Positions 8,140 to 17,247 are shown, counted from the stretch's first letter. The stretch: 64,000 bases of DNA from Burkholderiales bacterium (GCA_025350145.1 JANXYH010000044.1:1-64000); one strand, 5' to 3'. The notes: a model not told the origin generated them from the sequence alone. Numbers and translations: made by a program.

Positions 8140-9948
8140 ATGCAGATGTGGTGGGGGCAACTGAATCCGCGCCGGTACCTGGCTGCGGCCATCGGCTGGG
8201 CGGTGTTTGGCGTCGTCAGCCTGGCCGCGCTGATCACCGCCAATTTGGTCGCCAACGACGCCGAGCGCCGTGCGCTGGGCGACACCCAGGATGGCCTGGT
8301 CGAGTTTGCGACCCAGGCGCGCGACGCCCTGGCGATGCGGATCGAGACCCGCATCGCGGTGATGCAGGCGACCGCATCCCGCCTGGTGGGCAGCGCACCG
8401 GACCAAGAGGGGCGGCGGCGCATCCTGCTGTCGATGCGCGAGCAGTTCCCGGAATTCCTGTGGCTGGCCGTGGCTGACGAAAGCGGCCACATCGGCACCC
8501 AAGTCGGCGACCTGGCACTGGCTGAGGGGCATCCCATTTGGGACTCTAAGGCCGACCCGCGGCAGCAATGGGTCAGCGACCAGCGCGCCCACGTGGGTGG
8601 CGATGGCCGGGCCCGTGGGGCGACGATGCGCGTACTCGACCTGGCCGTGCCCCTGCGCGGCGATGCTGCCGACACTGTCGAAGTGCTGTGGGCCGCGCTG
8701 TCTTGGAGCTGGATCGAAGGCCAACTGGAGCGGATGCGCAATGCCCTGGACCGCGAGACACCGACCCAGGTCGGGCTGGTGGCCAAGGACGGCCAGGTCC
8801 TGGCGGGTCCGCCAGCCTGGGTCGGGCAAGACTGGGCCAGCGTCGGCGACGCCAGCGAGGACGGCCGCCATGTGGTCGGCAGCCAGACCAACCTGCGCCT
8901 GGCCAATGGCGTCGGCCTGGGCTGGACCGCAGTGGTGCGCCAGGCCGCGGACCGTGCGCTGGCGCCGGTTCAGGTGGTGCGGCGCACGGTCTTCCTGACG
9001 ATCGTGGTGGCGGGCCTGTTGTCGGCTGCAGTGGCCGTGGGCGTGAGCCTGTGGATTGCGCGCCGGCTGGGGCGGCTGGCGGCCGACGCCGAACAAGTCC
9101 AGAGCGGCCGGCAATCGGCGCTGGCGGTGCCGGCCGGCGCCGACGAGGTCAGTCGCATCGGTGCCTCGATGGCCCAATTGGTCGACCACCTGCAGCGCGA
9201 CAAGTCGGCCCTGGTCGAGCTCAACCGCGATCTCGACGCGCGGGTGGCCGAGCGAACGGCGCGGATCGAACGCATGGCCGACGAGGCCAGGCTGGCCGCC
9301 GTCACACGCGAACGCCTGCGCATCGCCCGCGACATGCACGACACCTTGGCGCACTCGTTGATGGCCCTGCTGACGCAGATCCGGCTGGTCCGCAAGCTGC
9401 AGAGCAAACTGACTGCGACCGATCTCGACGCCGAACTCGAACGGGCCGAGACAGTGGCCGGGGAAGGCCTGGCCGACGCCAGGCTGGCGATCCGCCAGAT
9501 GCGTGGCAACAGCGTCCGCGAATCCGGGCTGGGGCTGGCCCTGGAAAATCTGGTCGGCCGCTTCGCTGACCGGAGCAATGTCAAAGCCAGCCTGCAGGCC
9601 CATCCGCAGGCAGCGGCCTGGGCCGACGACCGCGCCGATGTCGTGTTCAGGATCGTCGAGGAAGCCTTGCGCAATGTCGAGCGCCACGCCATGGCCAGCG
9701 AGGTGGTGGTGGCACTGGACTGGCGCAGCCCCGTCCACGACGCGGTCGCCGACGATCCATTTGGCGCGGCCAGCGAGCTCAGTGTCACGGTTGTCGACAA
9801 CGGCTGCGGCTTCGATCCTGCGCTGCCACGCCCGCACCACTTCGGCCTGCTCGGCATGCAAGAGCAGTCGACCCTGATCGGAGCCCAGCTCAGCCTCGTC
9901 AGCGCGCCCGGCCAGGGCACCCAGATCGGGTTGAGCTTGCGCGTCTGA
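8140..9948 (+). CDS. NarX/DegS-type sensor histidine kinase with extracytoplasmic sensor
   Basis: 602 aa. TM1 (about 14-34), a periplasmic region of about 240 residues resembling a double-Cache-like sensor, TM2 (about 285-305, FLTIVVAGLLSAAVAVGVSLW), HAMP and coiled coil (about 305-385, DLDARVAERTARIERMADEA), a HisKA_3 dimerisation domain with phospho-acceptor H400 in IARDMHDTLAHSLMALL, and HATPase_c with the N box VEEALRNVERHA and G boxes VVDNGCGFD and HFGLLGMQEQ. This kinase class pairs with NarL/LuxR regulators, matching the divergent gene at 7312-8040. The stimulus cannot be inferred. Confidence 0.93.
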   Translation: MQMWWGQLNPRRYLAAAIGWAVFGVVSLAALITANLVANDAERRALGDTQDGLVEFATQARDALAMRIETRIAVMQATASRLVGSAPDQEGRRRILLSMREQFPEFLWLAVADESGHIGTQVGDLALAEGHPIWDSKADPRQQWVSDQRAHVGGDGRARGATMRVLDLAVPLRGDAADTVEVLWAALSWSWIEGQLERMRNALDRETPTQVGLVAKDGQVLAGPPAWVGQDWASVGDASEDGRHVVGSQTNLRLANGVGLGWTAVVRQAADRALAPVQVVRRTVFLTIVVAGLLSAAVAVGVSLWIARRLGRLAADAEQVQSGRQSALAVPAGADEVSRIGASMAQLVDHLQRDKSALVELNRDLDARVAERTARIERMADEARLAAVTRERLRIARDMHDTLAHSLMALLTQIRLVRKLQSKLTATDLDAELERAETVAGEGLADARLAIRQMRGNSVRESGLGLALENLVGRFADRSNVKASLQAHPQAAAWADDRADVVFRIVEEALRNVERHAMASEVVVALDWRSPVHDAVADDPFGAASELSVTVVDNGCGFDPALPRPHHFGLLGMQEQSTLIGAQLSLVSAPGQGTQIGLSLRV

Positions 9949-10143
9949 CAGCCGCTGCGATGCCCGCTCACCGATCGGTCAGTTGTCACCCCAAGACACG
10001 GAAGGTACGAAAAGTGACCGTTGGCACTGACATTTGTCGGCCCCAACCGGCAACATCGGCACGCGCCTGCTGGACCCGCCAGTCATGCCTCGAAGTTGCG
10101 AAAATGGCGCGCTGTTGCTGGTCGATACCGGAAGCGATAGGTG

Positions 10144-10389
10144 ATGAACGAGTTACTCAAATTGCTGGACGACACCCTGACACTGCATGGCCGCGGCCTG
10201 CAGCTTGGTGTCGATTCGCCATTGGCAGGGAGCTTGCCGGAGCTGGACTCGATGGGGGTGGTGGCGATCGTCTCGGCCGCCGAGGACCATTGGGGCATCG
10301 TCATCGAAGACGAGGAAATTGACGCCGAAGTCTTCGCCACCGTCGGCAGCCTGTTGTGTTTTCTCAAGCGCAAGATCAGTCCCCACTGA
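10144..10389 (+). CDS. Orphan acyl carrier protein-like protein
   Basis: 81 aa (82 if the preceding GTG at 10141 is used). The phosphopantetheine attachment site is the Ser in ELDSMGVVAI (about residue 37), and the acidic four-helix pattern (DDTLTLHG, AEDHWGIVIEDEEIDAEVFATV) matches PP-binding carrier proteins. No ligase, ketosynthase or transferase gene is nearby: it is flanked by a sensor kinase and, convergently, radA. Stand-alone carrier proteins of this type also occur in exosortase/PEP-CTERM loci of Burkholderiales, and a PEP-CTERM protein lies 6 kb away, but no link is shown. GGAAG and AGGTG precede the start. Confidence 0.85.
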   Translation: MNELLKLLDDTLTLHGRGLQLGVDSPLAGSLPELDSMGVVAIVSAAEDHWGIVIEDEEIDAEVFATVGSLLCFLKRKISPH

Positions 10390-10470
10390 GGGCCCCAGAC
10401 CTGCCGCTTCGCGTCAGGCCCCCCGATGGGGTCAAGGAAACTCGGGAGCGGCCCTTCGTTTCCTTGAGAG
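10386..10470 (-). repeat. Dispersed intergenic repeat, copy A
   Basis: Read on the minus strand this gap shares a core with copy B at 42600-42680: AGGGCCGCTCCC, one variable base, AGTT, a short variable stretch, CCCC, one base, TCGGGGGGC. After the core each copy has its own GC hairpin (here CCTGaCGC/GCGgCAGG). Both copies begin a few tens of bases after a stop codon in the same orientation as the upstream gene (radA here, bamE for copy B). Confidence 0.7.
10432..10467. repeat. Perfect 10-bp inverted repeat between convergent genes
   Basis: TCAAGGAAAC (10432-10441) and GTTTCCTTGA (10458-10467) are perfect inverted arms around a 16-nt loop. It overlaps repeat copy A and lies between the 3' ends of the carrier protein gene and radA. 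There is no T-run, so if it terminates transcription it is not a classical intrinsic terminator. Confidence 0.7.
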
Positions 10471-10505
10471 GGCAGGCCGGTGGCCCTGGCTTGCCACCAC
10501 CGGGC

Positions 10506-11870
10506 TCAGCCGTGCTCCCGGACCACCGCCATGGCTTGGTCGATCCGCTCCACCGCATGCACCGTCAGGCCTTCGATCGGCCGCTTCGGCGCGTTCGCCA
10601 ACGGCACAACCGCGACGCTGAAGCCCAGCTTGGCGGCCTCTCTGAGCCGCTCCTGGCCATGGGGCGCGGGCCGCACCTCGCCGGCCAGGCCGACCTCGCC
10701 AAAGGCAAAGAAGCCGGCAGGCAAGGCTTTGCCGCGCAGGCTGCTCTGGATCGCCAGCAAGGCCGCCAGGTCGGCGGCGGGCTCGCTGATCCGCACACCG
10801 CCGACAGCGTTGACGAACACGTCCTGGTCGTGGCAGTCAACGCCCGCGTGGCGGTGCAGCACCGCCAGCAGCATCGCCAGGCGGTCGCGCTCCAGACCGA
10901 CCGACAACCGCCGCGGCGAGGGGCCGCCGGAGTCAACCAGCGCCTGGATTTCGACCAGCAAGGGCCGAGTCCCTTCGAGCGTGACCAGCACGCAGGAGCC
11001 GGGCACGGGCGCACCGTGGGTCGACAAAAAGATGGCACTCGGATTGGAGACACCCTTGAGCCCGCGCTCGGTCATGGCGAAAACGCCAATCTCGTTGACC
11101 GCTCCGAAGCGGTTCTTGATCGCCCGCACCAGCCGAAAACTGCTGTGGCTGTCGCCTTCAAAGTAGAGGACGGTGTCGACGATGTGCTCCAGCACACGCG
11201 GGCCGGCAATCGCACCTTCCTTGGTGACATGACCGACCAGGACGATCGCGCAGCCGCTGGACTTGGCGATGCGGGTGAGCTGTGCGGCGCACTCGCGTAC
11301 CTGGGCCACCGAGCCCGGTGCGCTGCTGAGTTGCTCGGAGTACACCGTCTGGATCGAGTCGATGACGCAAAACGCCGGCAACTCCGCGGCCAGCGCGGAC
11401 TGGATCGTCTCCATACGGATCTCGGCCAGCACCCGCAACTGGCGCCCCGGCAGGCCCAGGCGCCGCGCCCGCAGGGCAATCTGGGCGGCCGACTCCTCAC
11501 CGCTGACATACAGCACCTTGACTTGGCCGGACAAGGTCTCGGCGGCCTGCAACAGCAAGGTGCTCTTGCCGATGCCGGGGTCACCGCCGATCAGCACCAC
11601 CGCCCCGGCAACGATGCCGCCGCCCAGCACCCGGTCCAGTTCGGCCTGTCCGGTGGGGGTGCGCTCGACCTGGGTCGCATCAATCTCTGACAGCGTCGCC
11701 ACGGCCTGGGTCGCGGCCAAGGCCTGGTAGCGGTGTGGCTTGGCCAGGGGGCTCTCAACGACCACCTCTTCAAGCGTGTTCCAGGCGCCGCAGCCCGGGC
11801 ATTTGCCCAGCCACTTGGCGGTGACGCCGCCGCAGGCGCTGCAACTGAACTGGGTCTTGGGGCCGGCCAT
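10506..11870 (-). CDS. radA: DNA repair protein RadA (Sms)
   Basis: 454 aa, the usual length. It is a RecA-like ATPase that drives branch migration of recombination intermediates. Domains: N-terminal C4 zinc finger (CSACGG and CPGCG, residues 10-30), RecA core with Walker A GGDPGIGKSTLLLQ (about 95), the RadA-specific KNRFG motif in AIKNRFGAVNEIG (about 255) and a C-terminal Lon-protease-like fold (DVFVNAVGGVRI, PAGFFAFGEVGLAGEVR). It follows arfB by 35 bp and alr before that, so alr-arfB-radA is a probable operon. Confidence 0.96.
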   Translation of the reverse strand: MAGPKTQFSCSACGGVTAKWLGKCPGCGAWNTLEEVVVESPLAKPHRYQALAATQAVATLSEIDATQVERTPTGQAELDRVLGGGIVAGAVVLIGGDPGIGKSTLLLQAAETLSGQVKVLYVSGEESAAQIALRARRLGLPGRQLRVLAEIRMETIQSALAAELPAFCVIDSIQTVYSEQLSSAPGSVAQVRECAAQLTRIAKSSGCAIVLVGHVTKEGAIAGPRVLEHIVDTVLYFEGDSHSSFRLVRAIKNRFGAVNEIGVFAMTERGLKGVSNPSAIFLSTHGAPVPGSCVLVTLEGTRPLLVEIQALVDSGGPSPRRLSVGLERDRLAMLLAVLHRHAGVDCHDQDVFVNAVGGVRISEPAADLAALLAIQSSLRGKALPAGFFAFGEVGLAGEVRPAPHGQERLREAAKLGFSVAVVPLANAPKRPIEGLTVHAVERIDQAMAVVREHG

Positions 11871-11905
11871 GGCGGGCGATTGTGACTGGCCGAATGCGGC
11901 AGCCG

Positions 11906-12310
11906 TCAGTCCAGCTTCAGCTTGCCGCGACCGGCCTTGACCGCGCCGCGCAGGGCCTTGGCGCCGAGACGACGCTGCTTCGCGCCCCAGGTTGGCCGGG
12001 TGGCCCGGCGCGGCGTGCTGACCCGGGATGCCAGGTCGACGAGCGCCTGCAGCCTAGCCAATGCATCGGCCCGGTTCAGCGGCAGGCTGCGGTGGTCCTG
12101 GGCCTTGATGACGACGATGCCGGCGCTGCTGATGCGCTGGTCGGCCAAGCCCAGCAGGCGTGCCTTGACCGGCTCGGGCAGGGTCGAGGCGGCGATGTCA
12201 AAACGCAGGTGGACAGCGTTGGCGACCTTGTTGACGTTCTGCCCGCCGCTGCCCTGGGCGCGGATGGGATTGAATTCGACCTCGCTCTCGTCGACCTGCG
12301 GCGGGCGCAT
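11906..12310 (-). CDS. arfB: Alternative ribosome-rescue factor ArfB (YaeJ)
   Basis: 134 aa peptidyl-tRNA hydrolase that frees ribosomes stalled on mRNAs lacking a stop codon. It carries the catalytic GGQ in RAQGSGGQNVNKV and the family's basic C-terminal tail (KQRRLGAKALRGAVKAG) that enters the mRNA channel. The length and the lack of a codon-recognition domain separate it from release factors 1 and 2. Its ATG directly abuts the alr stop (TGA at 12313-12311), suggesting translational coupling. Confidence 0.94.
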   Translation of the reverse strand: MRPPQVDESEVEFNPIRAQGSGGQNVNKVANAVHLRFDIAASTLPEPVKARLLGLADQRISSAGIVVIKAQDHRSLPLNRADALARLQALVDLASRVSTPRRATRPTWGAKQRRLGAKALRGAVKAGRGKLKLD

Positions 12311-13423
12311 TCAATCGTCCGCCAGCGCCACCGGCACCCGCGCCGCCAGCGCGCACATCAACTCGTAGCCGACGGTGCCGGCGGCCCGCGCCACCTCGTC
12401 GATGGACAGCACACTGGCGCCCGGGCCGCAGCCCCAGAGCGTGACCTCGCTGCCCGGGCCGGCGCCTGGCACCGGCCTCAGGTCGACCGCCAGCATGTCC
12501 ATCGAGACCCGGCCGACCGTGCTGCAGCGCAGGCCATTGACCAGCACCGGCGTGCCACTGCCGGCATGTCGCGGGTAGCCATCGGCATAGCCGCAGGCGA
12601 CGATGCCGATGCGCTGTGCCGCCGTGGCGGTGTAGCTGCTGCCGTAGCCTACGGTGTCGCCAGCGCTCAGCGACTGGACCGCGATCAGGCGCGAGCGCAG
12701 GGTCATGGCCGGTGCCAGCCACCAATGCCTGCTGTCGTGTTCCGGGAAATCCGGCGCGCTGCCGTAGACCATGATGCCGGCGCGAACCCAGTCCGAGACA
12801 AGGCCACCGCCCGGCGCCCCCTGCGCCATGTGGCGCAGCACGGCGGCACTGTTGGCGAGAGAGCGTTCGCCTGGCAGGCCCGCCGTGACCGCGTCAAAGG
12901 CCGCCCGCTGTGCACCGATGCCGGCTGGCCCATCGGCATCGGCAAAGTGCGTCATCAGCGAGACCTCGTCGACCTGCGGCAAGGCGTTCAGCCTCGCCCA
13001 GGCGCTGCGCAATGCTGTCGGCGCAAACCCCAGGCGGTTCATGCCGCTGTTGAGCTTCAAGAACACGCGCTGCGGCAAATGCGCCTTGTGCCGGGCCAGC
13101 CAGTCGATCTGTTCAGCGCAATGGACCACATGCCAGAGGTTCAGGCGCGAGCAGAACTCCAGGTCACGCGGCTCGAAACAGCCCTCCAGCAACAAGATCG
13201 GACCACGCCAGCCCAGCTCGCGCAGGCGCTGGGCTTCAGCCAGGTCCAGGCAGGCAAAGCCGTCGGCGCTGCGCAGCGCCTCGTACACCCGTTCGAGGCC
13301 GTGGCCATAGGCATTGGCCTTGACCACGGCCCAAACCCTGGCGTCTTCGGCATGGGCGCGCACCCGGGCCAGGTTGGCCGTCAAAGCGCGGCCGTGGATC
13401 AGGGCTTGGATCGGTCTGGGCAT
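12311..13423 (-). CDS. alr: Alanine racemase
   Basis: Interconverts L- and D-alanine for peptidoglycan, with PLP. 370 aa starting at ATG 13423 ([14 protein letters not shown]). The PLP lysine is K35 in [12 protein letters not shown], and the second catalytic base is Tyr in [11 protein letters not shown] (about residue 255); [12 protein letters not shown] and VGRVSMDM are family signatures. The longer upstream frame to 13639 has no homologous N-terminus and overlaps the divergent promoter region, so it was not used. Confidence 0.95.
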   Translation of the reverse strand: MPRPIQALIHGRALTANLARVRAHAEDARVWAVVKANAYGHGLERVYEALRSADGFACLDLAEAQRLRELGWRGPILLLEGCFEPRDLEFCSRLNLWHVVHCAEQIDWLARHKAHLPQRVFLKLNSGMNRLGFAPTALRSAWARLNALPQVDEVSLMTHFADADGPAGIGAQRAAFDAVTAGLPGERSLANSAAVLRHMAQGAPGGGLVSDWVRAGIMVYGSAPDFPEHDSRHWWLAPAMTLRSRLIAVQSLSAGDTVGYGSSYTATAAQRIGIVACGYADGYPRHAGSGTPVLVNGLRCSTVGRVSMDMLAVDLRPVPGAGPGSEVTLWGCGPGASVLSIDEVARAAGTVGYELMCALAARVPVALADD

Positions 13424-13637
13424 GTTGGCGACGGATTTTGCCCACGCTCGGCAAGCACGGCAGCCAGCCCGGCGCGGCCGGGCCTGCATGCTATAACCGC
13501 GCCGCACCGCCGGGCAGCCAACAGTGACCGGCAGTTCCGGACGCCGCCGCTGGCGCGGACAGCAGCCCATACAGCAACGAGAGCCGAGACACGAGCGTGG
13601 TGCCAGCCAGCCCAGACAGGCCAGACAGGCCAGCCGC

Positions 13638-14915
13638 ATGAAGCGGGGCTTCTACACCATCATGGGCGCGCAGTTTTGCAGTTCGTTGGCCGACAACGCG
13701 CTGCTGGTGGCGGCCATCGAGATGCTCAAGGCCAGCGAGGCGCCGTCGTGGCAGATTCCGGCGCTGACGCCGATGTTTGCGCTGTTCTATGTGGTGCTGG
13801 CGCCATTTGTCGGCGCCTATGCCGACGCCGAGCCCAAGGGCAGGGTGATGTTCTTCTCCAACACCATCAAGGTGCTGGGCTGTCTGATGATGCTGTTCGG
13901 CAGCCATCCGCTGGTAGCCTACGCGGTGGTCGGCCTGGGCGCCGCAGCCTACTCGCCGGCCAAATACGGCGTCCTGACCGAGCTGTTGCCGCCCTCGCAA
14001 TTGGTCAAGGCCAACGGCTGGATCGAGGGCCTGACGATCGCCTCGATCATTCTCGGCATCTTGCTGGGCGGGCAGTTGGTCGGCCCCAAGCTCGCGCCCT
14101 TGCTGCTGGCGTTCGACCTGCCATGGATCGACACCGGGGTGGACACGCCGTCCAAGGCGGCGATTGCCTCGATGGTCCTGGTCTACGTGCTGGCCGCCGT
14201 GTTCAACCTGTTCATTCCACGCACCGAAGCCGAACTGCAGCCGCTGGCGCACAGTCCTCTGGCCCTGCTGCGTGACTTCTCGCTCTGCAACAGCCGGCTC
14301 TGGCGCGACAAGTTGGGGCAGATCTCGCTGGCCACGACGACCATGTTTTGGGGCGTCGGCGGCAACCTGAGGATCATCGTCTTTCCCTGGGCTGCGGCGG
14401 CACTGGGCTACTCCACCACCCAAGCCTCCAGCCTGGCCGGTGCGGTGTCGGTCGGCGTTGCCGTCGGCGCGGTCTGGGCGTCGATGCGGATCCATCTCGA
14501 CAAGGCCACTGGCGTTATCCCGCTGGGCATCGTGATGGGCTTGCTGGTGATTGGCCTGAACCTGGTCCGCGATGTCGAGGTGGCGGTACCGTTCTTGCTG
14601 TTGTTGGGCCTGGCCGGCGGCTATTTGGTGGTGCCGATGAACGCCTTGCTGCAGCACCGCGGTCACAACCTGATGGGGGCAGGCCGGTCAATCGCCGTCC
14701 AGAACTTCAACGAGCAGGCCTGCATCCTCGGTCTGGGCGCGTTCTACACCGGCATGACCCGGATCGGCCTGTCGGCCTACGTCGCCATCGCCGTGTTTGG
14801 CCTGGTGGTGGCCAGCGTGATGGCCTTGATCCGCCAGTGGCACCGGGTCAACTGCGTTCGCCACCACGACGAGGTCGAACGCCTGTTGGCCATTGCCCGT
14901 TCAGACGGGCATTGA
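13638..14915 (+). CDS. lplT: Lysophospholipid transporter LplT
   Basis: 425-aa MFS transporter of the inner membrane that flips lysophospholipids inward for reacylation. The N-terminus [20 protein letters not shown] is diagnostic of LplT; further conserved stretches are [22 protein letters not shown] and [12 protein letters not shown]. About 11-12 hydrophobic helices are visible. The ATG at 13638 is preceded by a 9-bp tandem repeat (CAGACAGGC, twice) and by no clear Shine-Dalgarno sequence. It is divergent from alr over a 214-bp gap containing a TATAAC box near 13492. The acyltransferase partner (aas) is not in the window. Confidence 0.93.
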   Translation: MKRGFYTIMGAQFCSSLADNALLVAAIEMLKASEAPSWQIPALTPMFALFYVVLAPFVGAYADAEPKGRVMFFSNTIKVLGCLMMLFGSHPLVAYAVVGLGAAAYSPAKYGVLTELLPPSQLVKANGWIEGLTIASIILGILLGGQLVGPKLAPLLLAFDLPWIDTGVDTPSKAAIASMVLVYVLAAVFNLFIPRTEAELQPLAHSPLALLRDFSLCNSRLWRDKLGQISLATTTMFWGVGGNLRIIVFPWAAAALGYSTTQASSLAGAVSVGVAVGAVWASMRIHLDKATGVIPLGIVMGLLVIGLNLVRDVEVAVPFLLLLGLAGGYLVVPMNALLQHRGHNLMGAGRSIAVQNFNEQACILGLGAFYTGMTRIGLSAYVAIAVFGLVVASVMALIRQWHRVNCVRHHDEVERLLAIARSDGH

Positions 14916-14946
14916 GGCCGCACCGCACCAGGCTGCGGCGTCAGGT

Positions 14947-15822
14947 CTAGCGGCGCTGACGCACCAGCCCGAATCCAGCCAGCAATCGCTCCAGCACGCT
15001 GGCATCCAGGGGTTTGCCGAGATAGGCATCCGCGCCCGCCAGCGTGCCGCGAACTTGGTGCACGGCTTCATGGAAGACCGAGACCAAGATCACCGTGGGC
15101 GCCCGTCCGACCAGGTGCACCAAGCGTTGCTTGATGTATTTGCACAGCGCCAATCCACCCATTTCGCTGCCCTCGCCCAGATCCACGTCGAGCAGGACCA
15201 AGGGATAAGGATGTGCCGCCAGGCGCTCCAGGGCTTCAGTGCTGTCATAGGCCAGGTCGCACAACAGCCCGAACGGCTGCAACTGGCGCTGCAGAAAGCG
15301 CAAGGCGACATCGCTGTCGTCGACCAGCAAGGCGCGCTGTACCGGTTCATGGGCCAGTACCGCCGGTCTGGAACTGCGCGGCGTCGCCACCGCAAGATCC
15401 GGATCGCCGGCGCGCCGCGTCGGGTTGCGGCCGGGACCGGCGGGCGGCAAATGGCGCAACTTGCCGTGGCCAGACGGCATGCCCAGTGGCATGGGCGACG
15501 ACGAGGAATAGGCGCCGTCGTCGAGCATGCGGTCCAACTCGCGCATGACCTGCGCTGGATCAATCGGCCGCATCATCCAGGCTGCCGCCTCGGGCGGGCC
15601 GGCAGCGCCGACAAACACCGCATCGGCTGTGCGCCCCAATTGCTGCAGCAACTCGGCCACGCCCGGCTGGTCGGCATCGGCGATGACAAACCTTGCCTGC
15701 TCGATCTCCAAGACCACGCTGTACTGGGGCGAGCGCAGCTCAGCCAGCTTCAGATGCGCCGCCAGCGCCCGGCGCTCGAAGCTGCTGAAGCCCAGTATGG
15801 CTACGCGGACGGGGGTCTGCAT
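14947..15822 (-). CDS. Response regulator with a degenerate N-terminal receiver
   Basis: 291 aa. The C-terminal receiver (about residues 165-285) is complete: ALLVDDSDVALRF, phospho-acceptor Asp in LVLLDVDLGEGSEM, and Lys in GADAYLGKPLD. The N-terminal part (about 5-100, VRVAILGFSSFERR, VIADADQPG, WMMRPIDPAQVMREL) has receiver-like strands, but the acidic pair and the conserved Lys (Arg in MRPID) are missing. A Pro/Ser-rich linker joins them. There is no output domain, so signalling would be by protein contact. No kinase is adjacent; it converges with lplT 31 bp away. Confidence 0.8.
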   Translation of the reverse strand: MQTPVRVAILGFSSFERRALAAHLKLAELRSPQYSVVLEIEQARFVIADADQPGVAELLQQLGRTADAVFVGAAGPPEAAAWMMRPIDPAQVMRELDRMLDDGAYSSSSPMPLGMPSGHGKLRHLPPAGPGRNPTRRAGDPDLAVATPRSSRPAVLAHEPVQRALLVDDSDVALRFLQRQLQPFGLLCDLAYDSTEALERLAAHPYPLVLLDVDLGEGSEMGGLALCKYIKQRLVHLVGRAPTVILVSVFHEAVHQVRGTLAGADAYLGKPLDASVLERLLAGFGLVRQRR

Positions 15823-16309
15823 GACCGGCGATTGTCGCGGCAGTCAGACCGGGGGCGCGTCCTCAGAATGCGCAAGTTGCCTGCCTGCTGTCATGCTGCA
15901 ATCCGTTTGAACGACCTTGCCCGGGAGAGCATACAAGCGGCTCTGCACGCAGCCTCAGGAAATCGAGCAAGCAGCCTGTCGAGTCGGCGCCGCACCCGGT
16001 ATTTGAGCGAGCATGTCGGCCGGCGCGTTCACTGCAGCGAAAGCGGTCCTGCGCCGGAACGCCGCCACCGAAGCCGACTTCAGCGCCTGAGCTGATCCGC
16101 CTCAGGGCCCTGAGCGATGTTGCAGTTTTTGCCGGCTCAATGTGTCGACAGACTTTACAGCGGCGGCCGCCAGAAATCCGACCAATACCAAACCTTTCAT
16201 ACAAAACAACAACTTATACGGATTTTGTGGGCATGGAACGATGCTTGCTTACATGTCTGTCAATCACGATCTGTCAGCGCCTTGACCTACTTGAGGCGCA
16301 GGAATGCAT
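15823..16309. other. 487-bp non-coding region upstream of the PEP-CTERM gene
   Basis: No convincing gene in either direction. The right third is distinctly richer in A+T than the surroundings. It holds the RpoN-type promoter at 16234-16249 and, just upstream, ACAAAA...TTTTGT inverted arms (16201-16228) that could bind an activator. The left part probably also holds the promoter of the response regulator gene on the minus strand; I see no clear boxes there. Confidence 0.6.
16234..16249 (+). promoter_or_regulatory. Sigma-54 (RpoN) promoter of the PEP-CTERM gene
   Basis: TGGAACG-ATGC-TTGCT matches the consensus TGGCACG-N4-TTGCW with a single mismatch (A for C at the fourth base). The invariant GG (16235-16236) and GC (16247-16248) are 10 bp apart, as required. 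The predicted start is near 16260, about 50 nt before the ATG. PEP-CTERM genes in other betaproteobacteria are known RpoN/PrsK/PrsR targets, which supports the call. Confidence 0.72.
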
Positions 16310-17014
16310 ATGAACCACTCCAAAAAAGCTGTCTGCATGGGCGTTTTGTCGGCAGCCTGTGCCACCTTGCTAACCTTGGCGATGCCAGCTTCGGCGTCGC
16401 AAGTGTTGGCGCGCGCAGATCTGCATGGCACTGACTTCATTGATTGGAAAGTCACGCTGGGCGGCGACGGCAATACCTTGCCCAACCCGCAATTCATCCA
16501 CACCGATGGCGGCGTGCTTACGGCAGTCTCAGTGGCGGGCGGCTTGTTGACCCGGCAAGATGAAGGCATTTCCTGGTCGGGTGACTTTGCCCCGGGCGCG
16601 CACTTGTTGTCGGCCGGGTTGGTGAGCCCGGTGGGGCCGATCAGCATCAGCTTCGATACCGGGCTCAGCGCCATTGGCGCGCAGCTCCAGACCAGAGGCT
16701 ATTCGCCGCCCGACTACAACGGCTCGATCACGGTCTACGACGACCTCGACAACCTGCTTGAAACCTATGTGCTTAGCGGTCATTCGACCAAGCTCGTCGA
16801 CAACACTGCGATCTTTCTCGGCGTCAGCCGATCAACCGCAGACATCTTCCGCGTCGACTTCAACATCGGTGTGCCCGGGTTCGAGTTTGCGATCAACCAG
16901 GTGGACCTGATCGCAGGCCTCCACATGGCGCCTTTGCCCGGATCGGCCGGCTTGACTTTGCTGGCGCTGGGCCTGCTCGGATCGACACTTTCGCGGCGGC
17001 GCCAACCCCGCTGA
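16310..17014 (+). CDS. Exported PEP-CTERM (VPLPA-like) sorting-signal protein
   Basis: 234 aa. Sec signal peptide (residues 1-30, cleavage near PASASQ), a beta-rich secreted domain of about 170 residues that I do not recognise, and a C-terminal sorting signal: APLPGSAGLTLLALGLLGST followed by SRRRQPR. The PLPG motif is a variant of PEP/VPLPA, followed by a hydrophobic helix and an Arg cluster, the layout cut by exosortases. The ATG at 16310 sits 6-7 nt after AGGA; the in-frame ATG at 16304 is too close to it. It is expressed from an RpoN-type promoter. No exosortase gene is in the window, so sorting must act in trans. Likely role: surface or matrix protein. Confidence 0.87.
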   Translation: MNHSKKAVCMGVLSAACATLLTLAMPASASQVLARADLHGTDFIDWKVTLGGDGNTLPNPQFIHTDGGVLTAVSVAGGLLTRQDEGISWSGDFAPGAHLLSAGLVSPVGPISISFDTGLSAIGAQLQTRGYSPPDYNGSITVYDDLDNLLETYVLSGHSTKLVDNTAIFLGVSRSTADIFRVDFNIGVPGFEFAINQVDLIAGLHMAPLPGSAGLTLLALGLLGSTLSRRRQPR

Positions 17015-17028
17015 ACAGCGGCGGAACG

Positions 17029-17053
17029 GGCCTAATCTTTCGCGGATTGGGCC
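17029..17053 (+). terminator. Stem-loop after the PEP-CTERM gene, possible terminator
   Basis: GGCCTAATC and GATTGGGCC form a 9-bp stem (one G-U pair) with a 7-nt loop, 15 bp after the stop codon. Only a short T-run follows further on, so its role as terminator is uncertain. Confidence 0.4.
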
Positions 17054-17247
17054 GTCGCAGGTTTGACGGGATCGGCGCCTAGAGCCTCGGGCGCGGCCCG
17101 GCGCCAGGCGTGTGTGACCGGCCAGTCTCGCCATTTGTTTGACCTGTGGCGATGGCGTTGCGGCCGGCTTTGGACGTCGGACAATCGCGCCTCCAACGCA
17201 GCAGGCGCCAAACCCAGCGGCGTCCCCAAGTTCCGAGGTCCATCGCC

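Noticed and set aside
10022..10038. TGGCACT...TTTGT upstream of the carrier protein gene as an RpoN promoter
   Set aside because: The -24 half is perfect but the required GC at -12 is absent (TG or GT at that spacing).
13600..13637. CAGACAGGC tandem repeat before lplT as a phase-variation tract
   Set aside because: Only two full units and outside the coding frame.
17032..17247. Possible small gene between the PEP-CTERM and aminotransferase genes on the minus strand
   Set aside because: Frames there have no start with ribosome-binding site and no family resemblance.
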